The notes under the pieces are model-generated. The model was not told the origin of the DNA. It saw only the letters and a list, made by a program, of their open reading frames with translations, and ran no database searches. A program made the position numbers and the translations under genes. A stretch of DNA of 64,000 nt from Craterostigma plantagineum (taxonomy: Eukaryota > Streptophyta > Magnoliopsida > Lamiales > Linderniaceae): NCBI GenBank assembly GCA_027422505.1, contig JAPQWV010000761.1, positions 124,001 to 188,000 on the forward strand, read 5' to 3'. Shown in pieces: positions 42,441 through 54,973 of this stretch; the stretch's first letter is position 1; each line of letters opens with the position of its first letter.

Positions 42441-43776
42441 GGCTTTTAGACTTTCAGTTTCGAAGAGTTTTGCTTTATGTTTGTACTAAAAATTTAATAG
42501 TGTATACCAAAAGCTTTTTCTATAATGTGCCAACATATCGAAAAATTTAATATCGAAATTTTTACGGGAATTCGATATGGTCGGGATTTTCCACGTAACT
42601 CGTCGAGAACCGTGCGAGAAATAACTTTCGACGGGATCGAGCGGTCAAAAATAATCTTCGAGGGGATCGAGTATAATTTATCGACGAAAAACAATTGCAC
42701 GTTTTGCGATTGGAGCCCGATCGAAACAGTGATCGAAAATAGTGTGTCGAAAAACTCGGGATCGAAATTCGGCGTCGAGAACTTATGATCGAAAAGGGCT
42801 AGCTCGCAGCTTCTTTACACAAATTTGGTTAAAGCCGTGGTCGAGAAACATGTTCGGCTTTTGCGACGGAAATGTGGTCGAAAAAGTATTTCGATTGCAA
42901 GTTGGTCGCAGAGATTAGCGACGGATATTTGGTCGAAACGAGTGTTTTGACGGAAGAACTAATTGGACCACACTTTTCGACGGGAAAGTGGTCGAAACAA
43001 GTTTTCGATGAAGAAAAAAAATCTATCGAAACAAATAGACGGCGATCGACAGGGACTCACGGGAAATTGTGGTCGCTTTCGTCGGGCAAGTCGACGATGA
43101 TGCGGCCGTTTCTTCAATCGACATGGAAGACGTCTCTGTCTTCTATCGATCCTTGGTCTGAGACGGTGAAGCGACGACGATGAAGCAACGATGGATTGAA
43201 GAACAGCGAAGAACAGCGAAGAACAAAAAAAAATTCAGATTCGGATTTCGATCGGCGATGAACATCGTCAATTCGTGGCGATTCTCGATTAGATTCCAGC
43301 GTGTGGCAATGTTTTTCGGGTTGTAAAGATTTCTCGAGTGTTAGAACAGATTTTTTCTTCGATGATGAATGACGAACAGAGGTGTGATCGCAAAACCAGA
43401 CACAAGCGAAAAACACACAGAATCTTGATCCAAACACAAAATTGTTCAAATTAACCCTTGGTTATGATTCGAAATTAGCAGATTAACAAATTCGAGCAGT
43501 CAATTTAACACGTAATGAGCGAAATCAGTCGAATTTCTCGAAAATTTAGAAAAACAGTGTCAAGAACAAATTTCGCTCAATCTTCAAAATTCGTTCAAAA
43601 ACATGTTTCAATCAATCAAAATTCCGCTCAGACATGTATAAACGAATTGATCGAAACCTAGAAACAGCAGATTATATACAATTTTGAAGAATCAGTGGTA
43701 ATTGTATCGAAGAACAGTGTGAGAGTAGAAAAAAAATTCAAAAATTCAGAATCCAGTCCAAATCCAAACACGCTCA
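42441..43776 (-). other. B2 5' leader
   Basis: 1.3 kb between PBS and gag tail, rich in TCGAAA and TTCGAC words (42530-43090). The plus-strand frames 42525-42788 and 42872-43183 and the minus-strand frame 43114-43449 have no recognisable content and come from this low-complexity composition. Confidence 0.55.
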
Positions 43777-43788
43777 GCTCTGATACCT
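43777..43788 (-). other. B2 primer-binding site
   Basis: AGGTATCAGAGC in minus orientation, two bases after the LTR end ACCTAGCA. It matches initiator-tRNA-Met except at the first base. Confidence 0.85.
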
Positions 43789-43790
43789 AT

Positions 43791-44141
43791 TGCTAGGTCC
43801 AAATTTATCCAACACGGATCAAATCATGGTTAGAATTTGGAAAACAAAGAATGGATTAAGAATTACCATAGAGATTTTATCGTAGAAGCCTCGTGGTAAC
43901 TCTTCCTTGTTAAGAAAGTTTCGCTTCTCCTCTTAGAGCACAATTTCGAAAAATAATTCACTCCAAATGAAATTGATCGCTCTAAAGCAAGCTTTAGAGT
44001 CACTATATATACCAACCATGTTGGTATATTTACATAAGTAGCTCTATAATATGACTAGTTACTAAATAGCCCTAGACTACTTATTTACGTAGCAAGACTA
44101 AGACAACTATATTAATTGAATACAATGACATAGTTCCAACA
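43791..44141 (-). repeat. B2 5' LTR (family B)
   Basis: 351 bp, TGCTAGGTCC...AGTTCCAACA on the plus strand. The PBS lies on its left side, so this is the 5' LTR of a minus-strand element. A perfect inverted repeat ATATACCAA (44007-44015) and TTGGTATAT (44021-44029) lies in the TATA region. The outer flank is C2 gag sequence (AAATGACAACC). Confidence 0.88.
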
Positions 44142-45686
44142 AAATGACAACCGCCCATCGATAATGAAAAGAGGCGAATACACAGTCTGGCGAAGCCGCT
44201 TCTTGAACTTAATAGAGTTCAAAGATCAGGCAGAGAACCTTCTCAAATCTCTTGAAGAAGGGCCAGCTCAGTTTTAGGTCACCGTAGCCGGTGACAATAC
44301 CGTTTATCCTCCATTCCTACGTATAGGAGACTAAATGATCACAGTGAGTACTCGGAGGAGGAAAGACTACGAGCTAAAGCTGATCTAATAGCTAAGAGCA
44401 CATTAATACAAGGCATCCCTAATGACATCGATAGACAGATAGACAGCCTCTCAACAGCTAAAGAGATAGGGGATGAACTGCATAGAATGATGCAAAGAAC
44501 AGAAGTCGGCAAAGGCTAAAAAGGCGAACATTCTGACAGCATATGACTCCTTAGCGCCAAACCAGAAGAGAGCTTGCATGACCTATATCAACGGTATCTC
44601 ACTCTTTAAAAAACATAAGAAAAGAAAGATAGCAATCAACAGACTAACATGAAAATGAACATCCGATTCGTATCTTCTCTGCCAGCGGAATGGAAGAAAA
44701 TTACCACTCAGATCCGACAAAATAAAGACTTGGATTAGATGGATATCCATTCCGTGTTTGACAATCTCGCTCAGAAAGGCAAAGTGATTGAAGATACAAT
44801 TGCCTTGGTCTCAGAAAAGAGGACCATTCGTTTAGAAAGGAAAATGTCATCAAGCTCACAAGCTCGTCAGAGTCCAAAAAAAGAATCTGACTCTGACCTA
44901 GACATAACCATGAGAGAGTTCGAAAGTAGCTTGCTTTAGCGTCCATGAAAGTATCCAAGACATACTTCAGAAAGAAGTCGTCATCCTCAGCCAACAGACT
45001 TCGGAGGTCAAGCTCCAAGATAAGGAAAGAGTTGTAGAGACCTCTGATGCTAGGACTTCAAAGGAGCCGCAGAAATGCTTCAACTGTGGCAAAACCGGCC
45101 ATTACGCTAGAGAATGCACCCTTCCAAAGAAGAATGAAGCAAACCACTACTCCAAAAAGCTACAACTAACCAAGCAAAAGGAAGCTGGAGTAGCACTTAT
45201 GGGGGAACAAAGACGACTGGTTGGAAGACACTTCAAGCTCTGAAGACGAGAATCTAGCACTCACGGCATGCCTCGAAGACGACTCTAACGTCGAAACGGC
45301 TCAAAGGTCAGACGACGACAACGCATCCACGTCCTCACATGAGGTAGATTCTTCCTCTACATTATTCATGCTAGAGTCATTACAAACTGACTATGCTAAC
45401 ATGGTACGTGAGCAGAAAAGTAATAAATAATTATAGGAGAAACTATCTAGGTCTCAGGAGAAAATAGCTAGTCTAGAATCATAACTTAGAAGCTCTAGTG
45501 CCAAATAGATGAACTAACTAAGAGCTTGAAAATTAGCGAGACTACTAAGCGTCGGCTAGAGACGCATAGTTTAAAAGTTAAGGAACCAGAAGCAAGGCTA
45601 GAAATTAACTACAATTGTTTGGTTAGGAGCCTCAATGAGAAAGCTAAACCTCAATTGTAGATTAACAACATCGAACGCTAAGATCA
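44142..45686 (+). pseudogene. C2: copia gag fragment (A-family type)
   Basis: Plus-strand gag close to that of C1: capsid pieces with DQAENLLKSLEEGPAQF (near 44230), an intact-looking CCHC knuckle (KCFNCGKTGHYARECTLPKK, near 45075-45130) and an acidic piece DTSSSEDENLALTACLEDDS (from 45221). Several stops and frame changes occur. The left end is cut by the B2 LTR and the right end, in the coiled-coil part, by A3 at 45687. Leader and pol of C2 are not in place. Confidence 0.8.
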
Positions 45687-46033
45687 TGTCCTCTAATTAT
45701 CAACTCTAAGATCCTAGACTTCAATACTAAGGCAATCGATTAGAATTGTATGAAATTCAAATTCGATATAAAAACCTTCATGAAGAACTCGAGAGAGAAC
45801 CTGGTTAGTGAGAGAATGATTTTTGTGTTTCTCTCTCTAGAATTTGATTGTGAAGCCTTTGGGATCAATTCATCTAAATTCTGTATTAAGCTCAATCTCT
45901 ACAATGCTATTTATACCAAACAAACTTGGTATAAATATCGAATTAGTCATAAACTATGGACTAATACAGTAAAAGCACCAAATAACGAAGACAACTAATC
46001 AAATCAGACCACAATTACATCTTATATTCTACA
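45687..46033 (-). repeat. A3 3' LTR (family A)
   Basis: 347 bp, TGTCCTCTAATTATC (a shortened form of TGTTAGGTCC) to ATATTCTACA on the plus strand. It cuts the C2 gag within AGATCA, so GATCA (45682-45686) is the probable left target copy. The inverted repeat TTATACCAA (45911-45919) and TTGGTATAA (45926-45934) is perfect. The purine tract beside it is TTCTCCTCATTT on the plus strand, weaker than in A1. Confidence 0.82.
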
Positions 46034-49000
46034 TTCTCCTCATTTATGCTTGATTGCTCTTCTGCGCAGTCTGTCCTCGTCGGGCATAAAATGATCTCTG
46101 CAAGTCCAGCGCATGGTCATAGTTTCTGATTGTGTTCCTCGGCTCTAATCTGTCCTCAATAGCTTCAAGTAGCTCCATCAGAAGCGGTTGTTCTCTCACA
46201 AACCTGTGAAGATGCAGCATGGTATCTTTGTTGATCTCTTCCAATCTCTTCTCTATATTCTTCCTGATTACTTTGAGCGTCCCATCACAGAATTTATTGA
46301 CTTCAGTCTTCAGAATCAGCATATTCTTGTTGGCAATTGGATTGTGGTAGGTGATGGCTAAGACTGAGCTTATGTGTACGTGATTGTTGGGAAACCCGTC
46401 GACCTCAGGTCCTTTATACAGAGTGGTCATGTTGTCCTTCTTCATGTTGCACACCAGAGCCATCTGAAGGTCTTGTGCAACAAAGAACTTGACTTGGCGC
46501 ACCATGAACCTATAGAGTCCCTCGAGCCGTTCATTCTTCATAAAGCCTGAGGATCCTTATACTTCTTTCCATATAGTTAGTAGAGACGGTAGATCTTTTC
46601 GGCAGGAAGGTATGGTAGATCGCTCTCGGTTTGCTCTTCTCGAGTTCTGTCTATTCGCTCTATTCGGTAGATTGGAGTTGGAATGTTGCCTTTTGCATAG
46701 TAGACACCTAATAGATGACATATTGGAGATAAATCTCTGAAGTTGCTCTTCAGCTGACTCTTCGGAAATCCCCAGTCTTCCAAGGATAGGTCATCCTTTT
46801 CTGCTGTTCCCGGTGAGAGATGCCTCTGAGCTTCAACTCGTTCAACTCCTTTATTTTATCTGGTGACCTCCATATCTGCTGACGAACTTCTTCTAGAAAT
46901 GGGATTTCAATTTTTATATTCGCCCACGGCGTGTCGACTCGACTGCTCCCTGGAGTTGTCTTGGAGGGGCGTTCGCTCATTGAGCAATCAACGCTGGAAG
47001 CCTTGGGGGATCCATCTCGTAATCCACATCTTCCTGAAGTTCTTCGTCTTCTAATAGAACGAGGTCAACTGACGCTTGTTGTAGGAAGTGTCGAACGTCC
47101 TAGAGCGGTCGAGCTTGAAGGTGCTTGAGTTTCTGCCAATGCTATGAGCATTTCTGCGCTTGCTTCTTCTTCCGTAATCAAGGGGCTGTGAAAGTCAATA
47201 GTAGTGGTGTGGGAGGAGGCGTTCGTAGGGTGGGAGGTTCGTATGTTTCAAGAGTTTAGGTGAGGTGAGGATACGTGGTGGTGGTTTCTTAGTGGTTTGG
47301 GTTTGAGAACGGGTTGTGGGTCAAGAAGTATCAGTGGCTCCTGTTCTGGTCTGCGCCACGCCCAAGCTTTGTCCTTGACCGCTCGTAGAAGTCCTAGGTC
47401 TCTTCTCGCCCTCATGATTACCTTGATCGTCAGGGTCGTCATGTCGGCATTTTGAGCGGGAGCTTTGACCTCGACATTAGTCAGTAGGTGGGTCAAGACG
47501 ATCGACCAGATGTCTGAAGAGGTCTTCTTCCTCCGGCGTCCGGTTTGGTAGCTCAAAAAGTCGGGCGACTAGGATTGTGTGGAGTTCGCTGATGGGTATA
47601 GTGGTTGGGTTAATAAGGTTAGGTGATGTGATGGGTGTGGTGGTCAGTATGGGTTGAGTGGGTGTGAGGTTAAGTCGCGACGAAGGGGCCTCGGAGACAG
47701 GTGCTTTCGCTCTGTCTTGGCAGGATGTCTCGATGGCCGTGTGCACTCTCTCCATTAATTTGTCTTCGAACGATTTGAGAGCTTCAGAGAGAACAGCATG
47801 GAGTCGTTCTTCGATCACGAATGGTGAGAATGCCTCCGTTGATTATGGACCAGGACGGCTGATGTCGCATATTGTCGAACCTTGAGGGAACACCGTCTCA
47901 ACGGGTTGGCTCGTCGTCGCTTGAGGTTGCGACGTTTTTGAGACTTCCATCCAATCCTTGAGATTACAGGGAATTGTCTCTATGGATGTTGTTGCAAGTT
48001 CTGATTGAACTTGCGTCTCAGACACCGATTCAGGGCCAGTAATGAGAGGAGTCCGAGCCTCGGCCTCTGTAGACGCAGGAATGTCACGCTGCAGCTCAAG
48101 ATTGAGCGAAGGAAAGTCCGCATCACTTGGAGTGATGATCAGCGTCGTGTCTGACGTGGTAGTGACAGCTATGTCGACAGGCTCAATGACTGGGAGTTGA
48201 AGTCGTGGAATCCGTCGGACTAGTTAAACCTCCTCGTCTGAATCCGTGGCTTCGGGCAAGGTAGTCGTGTGAGGATTCTGTTCTCGTTCAACATCCTTAT
48301 GGGCTTGTGCTGTCACTTGAGGCTCGCCAAGTGCGATCGTGGTGATCAAGGTGTCTGTTTCAGGCGTGGTAGCCTGTTGAAGTGGGTTGTGCCTCATTAA
48401 GGATATCCTCGAGTGACCCTTGAAATACGTCTGCATGAATGGCTGTTCCACTTGGAGTTCGTGTTGGGGAGCCTCGAGTTCCAACTCACACGCCACTTCA
48501 TCAATCAGCGTGGCTTCCAGATCTGGCATTGGATCGTCTTGAGTTGGAGGCTCCAAAGCTAGTTCCTGGGCTACTTCATCGATCGGCTCAGCCTCAGGAC
48601 TCGGGTGATGTTGTTTAGGAGGGCTCACATTGAAGTCTGTTGGAGGCCCTCGAATCATCTCTTTAGTAAGATGATTTTCCCGACAGTATAAGCGGGAGTA
48701 CACGTCTCTCGTGGGGTTGACGAGACGGAGCAGCTCAAATGAGATCGGCATTGATGCTGATCCAGATCCGTGCACTTGGGGTTGTGGAAGAACTTGAGCC
48801 GGGGTTGTTGATAGTTTCCTCATGGAGGCAGGCGAGGAATATTCTCGTGGAACTCCAAGAGATGAGCAATCGTCACAGAAAACCACCTTGCATACCGCAC
48901 ATCTTCGACTGCTTGTTCTCCTTTCTCTGCTCTGTTTTGCAAGATCGTTCCAGATCAGCTATGCTAAATCGTAATTTCGTGAGAATGCAATGCCGTGAAA

Positions 49001-49300
49001 GATGCATAGGATGTTGCCGTTGCCTTTGTTGAAAACCGGCATGCTTCGGTGAGAGGCACTTATTGACAATCCCAAATAATGTCTTCCATGGGTGAAGGAT
49101 GCCGTTACTCTGAATATGTGCAAGTTTGGTGGCCGGCGGTCGGTATTCCATTTGGAGAAAGTCGTGTACCATCTCAGCATCTGTAGGCAGAGGGTCGTAA
49201 TTGTGGCTGAAAGGGAGGTCCAAGACGAGGCCAAAATCATTCTTGCTGAAGTTGATGTGTCTTGTCCCAAGTACCATGGTGAATTGGTAAGCGCCCTCAA
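46034..49300 (-). pseudogene. A3 post-pol ORF (frameshifted)
   Basis: This is the most complete A-family copy of the extra ORF. In minus order: N-terminal domain (48873-49300) with FLQMEYRPPATKLAHIQSN and KTLFGIVNKCLSPKHAGF; acidic, Glu/Pro/Thr-rich linker (47843-48886); a helix with HAVLSEALKSFEDKLMERVH (47477-47818); EIPFLEEVRQQIWRSPDKIK (46750-46980); and the C-terminus (46044-46541) with VRQVKFFVAQDLQMALVCNM, EVNKFCDGTLKVIRKNIEKR and LDLQRSFYARRGQTAQ. At least five frame changes separate the parts. The order matches D and A1, so these are one protein family. Confidence 0.72.
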
Positions 49301-50084
49301 TTACGTGACTCTGTATACGTCCCCAACTGTTGGAGGTAGACCATTGACTCCGAGGCCGTCATTATAAGTGCGTGCCAGAGGGGATGGCCTTGAAGAATGG
49401 ACCATGATCTCGTCTGGGCGACGGAATGTAGTTAGATCAAGCTGAAAATTCGTGTCCTGAACTTAGAGATACAAGTTGTGATTGTATATAAGGTCGTAAG
49501 CTGGATAGTTGGCCATGTGGATAAAAAAGGAAATAAACTTTATTAGTTCATTTTTAAATTTGAAGTCTAAATATAATTTTTTCAAAATATAATAATCAAA
49601 CAGTTCAAAGCATGTTCGATAATGAAACTTGTAAGATGATATTCGCACACAGGATATGCAAAGTGAATGTGTCTGGAAGTATGTACTTCGAATTTTCCAT
49701 ATTAAGCATGTAGAGGGCTATCGAAATTTTTTCTATGTGTTGAAGTGTAATCGCCATTGTTCATTCCGCTAATTTTATCGATCGAGAAATGATTTTGAAA
49801 ACATTTCCTAGGTGCTGATTTGGTTAATTGTTTGCTCCGTTCAATTTTGCGATCGAAAAAATTTGATTCAATTACATAGGTCTACAGCGAAAAGGACTTA
49901 GGCAAAGTTTACTAAGTGTTGAACTTTATACGTGTTACTATAGCTGAGAAATTTTACGATCGAGACAATTTTCCGTTTTACGGTCGAGAAAATTGATTTC
50001 CATGTAAATTTACGATCGAGAAATTTTCGCGTGTGAATTAATTTTTCGTCGTGACTTGTTATCGCGGGATATGGAATTTCCCTT
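49301..50084 (-). other. A3 interior upstream of the post-pol ORF
   Basis: This is A-family post-pol non-coding DNA in minus orientation, rich in CGATCGAGAAA words (49780-50060) like the end of C1. It stops where gypsy sequence starts near 50085. No gene is seen. The A3 pol, gag and 5' LTR are absent. Confidence 0.5.
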
Positions 50085-52212
50085 GATCGCAACAAGATCG
50101 AGGCTATTAACAACTGGCCTCAACCGATGAACGTGATAGAAATACGAAGTTTTCTCGGACTAGCTGGGTATTATCGGAAGTTCATCAAAGATTTCCCCAA
50201 AATTGCATCAACCCTGACAAAGCTAACGAATAAGAATACTCCATTTCAACGGGACGACACTTGCCAGCAAAGCTTCAAGAACTTAAGCGACGACTCACTA
50301 CGGCTCCAGTGTTGACTATCCCTACGGCACTGGAGGGTTTTCTGTTTATAGTGATGCATCTAAGAATGGCCTAGGGTGTGTCGTAATGCAGAATGGGAAT
50401 GTCGTAGCATATGCGTCACGACAACTCAAAGATTATGAGAAGAACTACCCGACTCACGACCTAGAGCTTGCCGCTGTAGTATTCGCTTTCAAGATTTGGA
50501 GACACTACCTATACGGCGAAAGATGCGAGATTTTCACTGACCACAAGAGTCTCAAATACTTCTTCACTCAGAAGGAGTTAAATATGAGACAACGACGGTG
50601 GCTCGAGTTAGTCAAGGACTATGGCTGCGTGATTAGCTACCATCCGGGGAAAGCAAATGTAGTCGCGGATGCGTTGAGTCGTAAGACTGTAAACACGGAG
50701 TTACAGTGGCTTGAAGTAGAAGTGCTACAAATGGGTGAGATTGAAACAATACTAGCAGCGTTAACACTTCGACCCACATTAATGGAGCAAAATACGAAGG
50801 CCCAATAAAACGATGAATTATATCTGAAAATCGAAGAAGCGCCAATAGAGCAAAGATCTTCAGAATTTACAATACATGACGACGGGAGCTTATATTACAG
50901 AAGACGTTTATATGTTCCTAACAATACTGAACTTCGGAAGACTGTCATGATGGAAGCCCATACTACTGTCTACTCAATCCACCCAGGAGCAACGAAGATG
51001 TACAGAGATCTACGAGCCAACTATTGGTGGCCGGGGATGAAAAGAGAAATCGCAACCTTCGTAAGTCAATGCCTGACGTGTCAACAAATTAAAGCAGAGC
51101 ACCAACGACGGCAGGAACCTTGCAATCCCTGCCAGTACCTGAATGGAAGTGAGACCACATTACCATGGACTTCGCTGTTGGCTTGCCTAAGACCGTGAAA
51201 GGCCACGACGCTATATGGGTTATCATTGATCGATTAACTAAGTCTGCTCACTTCCTGCCTATCAGCTCAACATTCTCAATGGAACGATACGCGGGATTAT
51301 ATATTCAAGAAATAGTACGACTTCACGGAGTTGCAATCTCAATCATTTCCGATAGAGATTCAAGATTTTTGTCCAAGTTCTGGATCAGTTTGCAGAAAGC
51401 TATGGGAACCAAGTTATCATTCAGTACTGCCTACCATCCTCAGACAGACGGGCAGTCTGAACGAACTATCCAGACATTAGAAGACATGCAAAGAGCCTGC
51501 GTGCTCGACAAGGAAATTGGAGCCGATACCTTCCTTTAATTGAATTCTCATACAACAACAGCTTCCACGCAACAATCGGAATGACTCCATATGAAGCTCT
51601 ATACGGACGCAAATGCAGATCTCCAATTCACTGGGATGAAGTTGGAGAACGGGCGATACTAAGCCCTGACCTAGTGCAAGAAATGACGGAAGCAATATCA
51701 AAGGTACGGGAACGGATGAAAACGGCTCAAAGCAGACAGAAAAGCTACGCAGACCAAAAGCGTAGACCATTAGAATTTGAACCAGAAGACTATGTATTTC
51801 TAAAAGTATCCCCGATGAAAGGCGCTAAGCGGTTTGAGAAAAAGGGCAAGTTAAGCCCGAGATATATAGGACCGTTCCGAATCCTCAAAAGAGTTGGCGA
51901 AGTTGCCTATCAACTAGAATTACCTAATTCGCTAGCTCAAGTGCATGATGTCTTTCACGTATCAACGTTGCGAAATTACGTCGCAGATCCATGCCATGTA
52001 TTGGACACTGAAAATCTTCATCAACAACTCAAGCCAGATTTGAGTTACGAAGAAAAACCAGTGGAGATCCTTATGTATGATATGAACAATTACGGAATAA
52101 AGAAATTCCGTTAGTCAAAGTATTGTGGCAGAATCAGTCCACCGAAGAAGCTACATGGGAACGGGAAGATGATATGAGAAACCGCTACCCTGAGCTATTT
52201 CTCCCTACCTGA
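50085..52212 (+). pseudogene. Gypsy chromovirus pol: RT end, RNase H, integrase with chromodomain
   Basis: Ordered landmarks: RT C-terminus IRSFLGLAGYYRKFIKDF (50127-50315); RNase H with [20 protein letters not shown] and [13 protein letters not shown] and [15 protein letters not shown] (50386-50700); integrase zinc finger with YRDLRANYWWPGMKREI and CLTCQQIKAEHQRRQ (50947-51130); core with [29 protein letters not shown] and [19 protein letters not shown] (51165-51540); then IEFSYNNSFHATIGMTPYEA and KLSPRYIGPFRILKRVGEV; and a C-terminal chromodomain with VKVLWQNQSTEEATWEREDD, stop at 52210-52212. Frame changes occur near 50330, 51140, 51530 and 52110. The motifs fit Tekay-like chromoviruses. 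The 5' part is missing. Confidence 0.88.
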
Positions 52213-52235
52213 TTTCGTGGGCGAAATCCCTTTTA

Positions 52236-52246
52236 AGGGGGGAGGA
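52236..52246 (+). other. Gypsy polypurine tract
   Basis: AGGGGGGAGGA directly before the LTR start TGTAATACCC, in the standard place after pol. Confidence 0.9.
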
Positions 52247-53307
52247 TGTAATACCCAAGTTCCATAAGTAAGTCGACCAATAAATAAGCATACATATTAT
52301 ATGACCTACGTGACTGCATGAGACATGTTTTGTGACTTTTATGTACCTAACTGATTTCATGCTATACGTTACATGTATGCATGGGAAGGTAGACTTCCAA
52401 TTAGGTCAGTTATTAATTTAGGATTTCTAGTACATGGCATGCTAACCTAGAATATTTTAAATCTAGGGTTTTGTAAGGTTCGAACCCTTAGTCATAGAGT
52501 AAACGATTTTAATATTAGAATAGGTACACTAACTTAGGTATAGAGAGGTTTTCGAAAACTAAGATTTAAAATAATTATAGTTTATTACTATAACTTCTAG
52601 GAAAGGATTATAAGACTAAAATTATTACTTAAGAAATTTAGTTATCTCGATAATTTAGTGTAAGGGATTAGGATATAATATTTGTATATGACTTGATGAC
52701 TTAACAAAAGAAGAAACACTCGAAATCCTAGGATATCGAAATCATTGAAATCGAAATTATGAAACTCAAGATTTTTAATGTCGAGACTTTAGAAGCCGAG
52801 ATCCTTAGGAGTTCGAAGTATTAAAGCACAAAATAGGTAAAACTCGAGATCATGGCATATTAAGAGGAATTCGAAAGAAGAGATAAATCTAGATACCATA
52901 GCTAGGAAGGAAAATTAAAATAATGATAGAATAGTGATAAGGACCGAATAAATGTTGATGTCATTTGTTAATTCACACACGTTAACTTTAGGAATAAGAG
53001 ACGAAAACCCCAATGCATTAACACAAACCCTCGAGAACTTAGAAGCAGAAGAGAAACGAGGAACATATTGTTTTAAAGCTAGGAGTGGTATGAATCTCTA
53101 TCATAACTTGTATATTTAACTTCATGTTTTAGTCATTATTAAGCATGTTAGGACCTTTACTAATAGAGCAGTTTACATAATTTTAGGTTTTAAAGTAGGG
53201 TTCTGACTATTGTTTTAGGGTTTTGATAAGGTTTATACAACCTTTAAATTGTTCTTGAAAGTGGGGAAGTTCGATCGAAAGTTAGCTGATTTTATGAGGT
53301 GTTACGA
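52247..53307 (+). repeat. Gypsy 3' LTR (3' edge uncertain)
   Basis: The LTR starts TGTAATACCCAAGTTCC after the PPT. A likely 3' end is the AGGTGTTAC word at about 53296-53304, which is the inverted partner of GTAATACC, but the following 230 bp have similar character (CGAGATC words) and may also belong. C1 begins at 53541, so the LTR may be either complete or interrupted. Confidence 0.65.
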
Positions 53308-53540
53308 ATGAAGATATGATTTTACAGATCATGGATCTCGAAGTGCTAATGATTTCGAGATCAAGGCTGAGAATAAGAGGAATTCAGAACAAAACTCGAA
53401 ATGTATTTTGATGTTAGTTTGAAACTTTGTGAACGATCTCGATTTCATGTCGAGATCCATGTTGAGAATTACTCCGAAATTTACATGGATTAAGTCTTGA
53501 AATTCATGTAATATCTCGACCTCAATCTCGACATTCATCT
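53308..53540. other. Spacer or distal gypsy LTR before C1
   Basis: No gene. It is rich in TCTCGA and CGAGATC words that also occur inside the gypsy LTR (52730-52860). The last five bases, CATCT, would be the left target copy of C1 if the other side were visible. Confidence 0.4.
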
Positions 53541-53890
53541 TGTAGAGTATACATTTAATTGTGCTTGATATTATTAGTTGTCCTTGTAATTAGGGGCGTT
53601 TTGTATAGTAGTCCTTAGATTAGGACTAGTTTGATATTCATACCAAATTTGTTTGGTATAAATACATGTAAATCAATTGAGCTTAATGGAGAAAGTTTTG
53701 AAGATTGAGCCGAGAGGCTTGCAATTCAATTTCTAGAGAGAGAAACAACAGTAACTTTCTCACTCTAATCGAATTCTCTCTCTCGTTCTTCAAATGAGTT
53801 TTTCGATCGAATCTTATTGATTATCATTATCATCGAATTACTTTGAATTCTTGCCTAGGATCTTATAGTGGTTAATCGTAGGACCTAACA
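53541..53890 (+). repeat. C1 5' LTR (family A)
   Basis: 350 bp, TGTAGAGTATACATT to GGACCTAACA, with the PBS right after it. It matches A1-A3 in reverse orientation. The inverted repeat is slightly worn: TCATACCAA at 53638-53646 and TTGGTATAA at 53653-53661. TATAAAT within it is the likely TATA box. Confidence 0.92.
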
Positions 53891-53892
53891 AT

Positions 53893-53904
53893 TGGCATCA
53901 GAGC
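53893..53904 (+). other. C1 primer-binding site
   Basis: TGGCATCAGAGC two bases after the LTR. It matches initiator-tRNA-Met with one change (usually TGGTATCAGAGC). Confidence 0.9.
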
Positions 53905-54973
53905 AGATTCGTTCTGTTTTGAGTCAAAAATTGTTAGATTTGGATCGAAAATTAATTCTGTTCATTGTTCATCGAAGAACTGTTTGGCGCGAAATCTGTT
54001 ATCGATCCAATAGCATAATTCTGTGCTTAATTGACTTAAATTTGATGTTCCTGTGCTTGTTTAAGTGCTAGATCATGATTGCGATCAGTTATGTAGCTGT
54101 TTGAACTTCGATTTTTAGGATTAAACCGATTCTGCGAAGTGGCTGTTTGAGATGAACATGAAGAACACGTTCTGATTTTGATCAAATCTGACATACTTTG
54201 CTTCATAACGTGTTTAATTGCTTGTTCGTGCGTAGTCAGTAAAGAATTGCGAGCAATTTCCTGAAATTTCAGTGTCTAATTCCTTGTTTTTGCTTGAATT
54301 TGTGATAAGTGTATTCTGTGATTTTTTTTTCGATCGTTCTAATTTTTCTCGCTAGGTTTTGCGATCGGATTAATTTCTCGATCGAAAACTTGGCGCGATA
54401 ATTTTTCTCGATCAGAATACGAAGCCGGTGCTAAAATCGTCAACACTAGAAACGATTTTAGTTAGAAATATTTTTCGAGCATTATTTAGCGAAAATCTTT
54501 TTCGAGGGAGACCAATTTTGACTTTACACGCGTAAAAACTGTCTCTCGAGAAACATTTTCGGTCAGACATTTAAAGTTTGACCAAGCTAGAAATCATTTA
54601 CACGCGAGAAACTTTTCCAGTCAACCAATATATTTTGACTTGTCGAGAAACTTACTAACGTACTGTTTCTTTACGATCGAAATAAATTCACGATCCGGAA
54701 ATTTTTCTCGACCGAACGATTTTGGGCAATTTATTTTGCTCGAAAAAACAATTTCACCGACAAACTATCTCGCACGTAAACAGTACACACTATATACTAT
54801 ATCGACGAAATTATTTTTGATTAAACTTTAAAGATTGAATCGAAAATAATTCTCGATCCATTTTTCGAATTAAATGCTACTAACGAATTTTGTCACTTGT
54901 GAAGCACATTACATCATCTTCAAAATTCAAAACACCTAACGAAGATCCTTTAACAGCTCGACTACAAAACAAA
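53905..54973 (+). other. C1 5' leader
   Basis: About 1.07 kb without a supported ORF; the second half is rich in CTCGATCG, CGAGAAAC and TTTTCGA words. It leads to an ATG at 54974 whose frame closes after four codons, so the original gag start is already damaged. Confidence 0.55.

Noticed and set aside
4370..44141. The LTRs at 4370-4726 and 43791-44141 as the two ends of one giant nested element.
   Set aside because: B2 already contains its own copy of the 3' region (24486-26740), the two LTRs differ strongly in the middle, and the flanks (GAAAT or AGAAA on the left versus AAATG on the right) do not form a target duplication. They are two B-type elements.
53893..53904. tRNA gene fragments at the TGGTATCAGAGC-like sites.
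   Set aside because: Only 11-12 bases match the initiator-tRNA-Met 3' end and they sit 2 bp from LTR ends, as primer-binding sites do. No cloverleaf was found.
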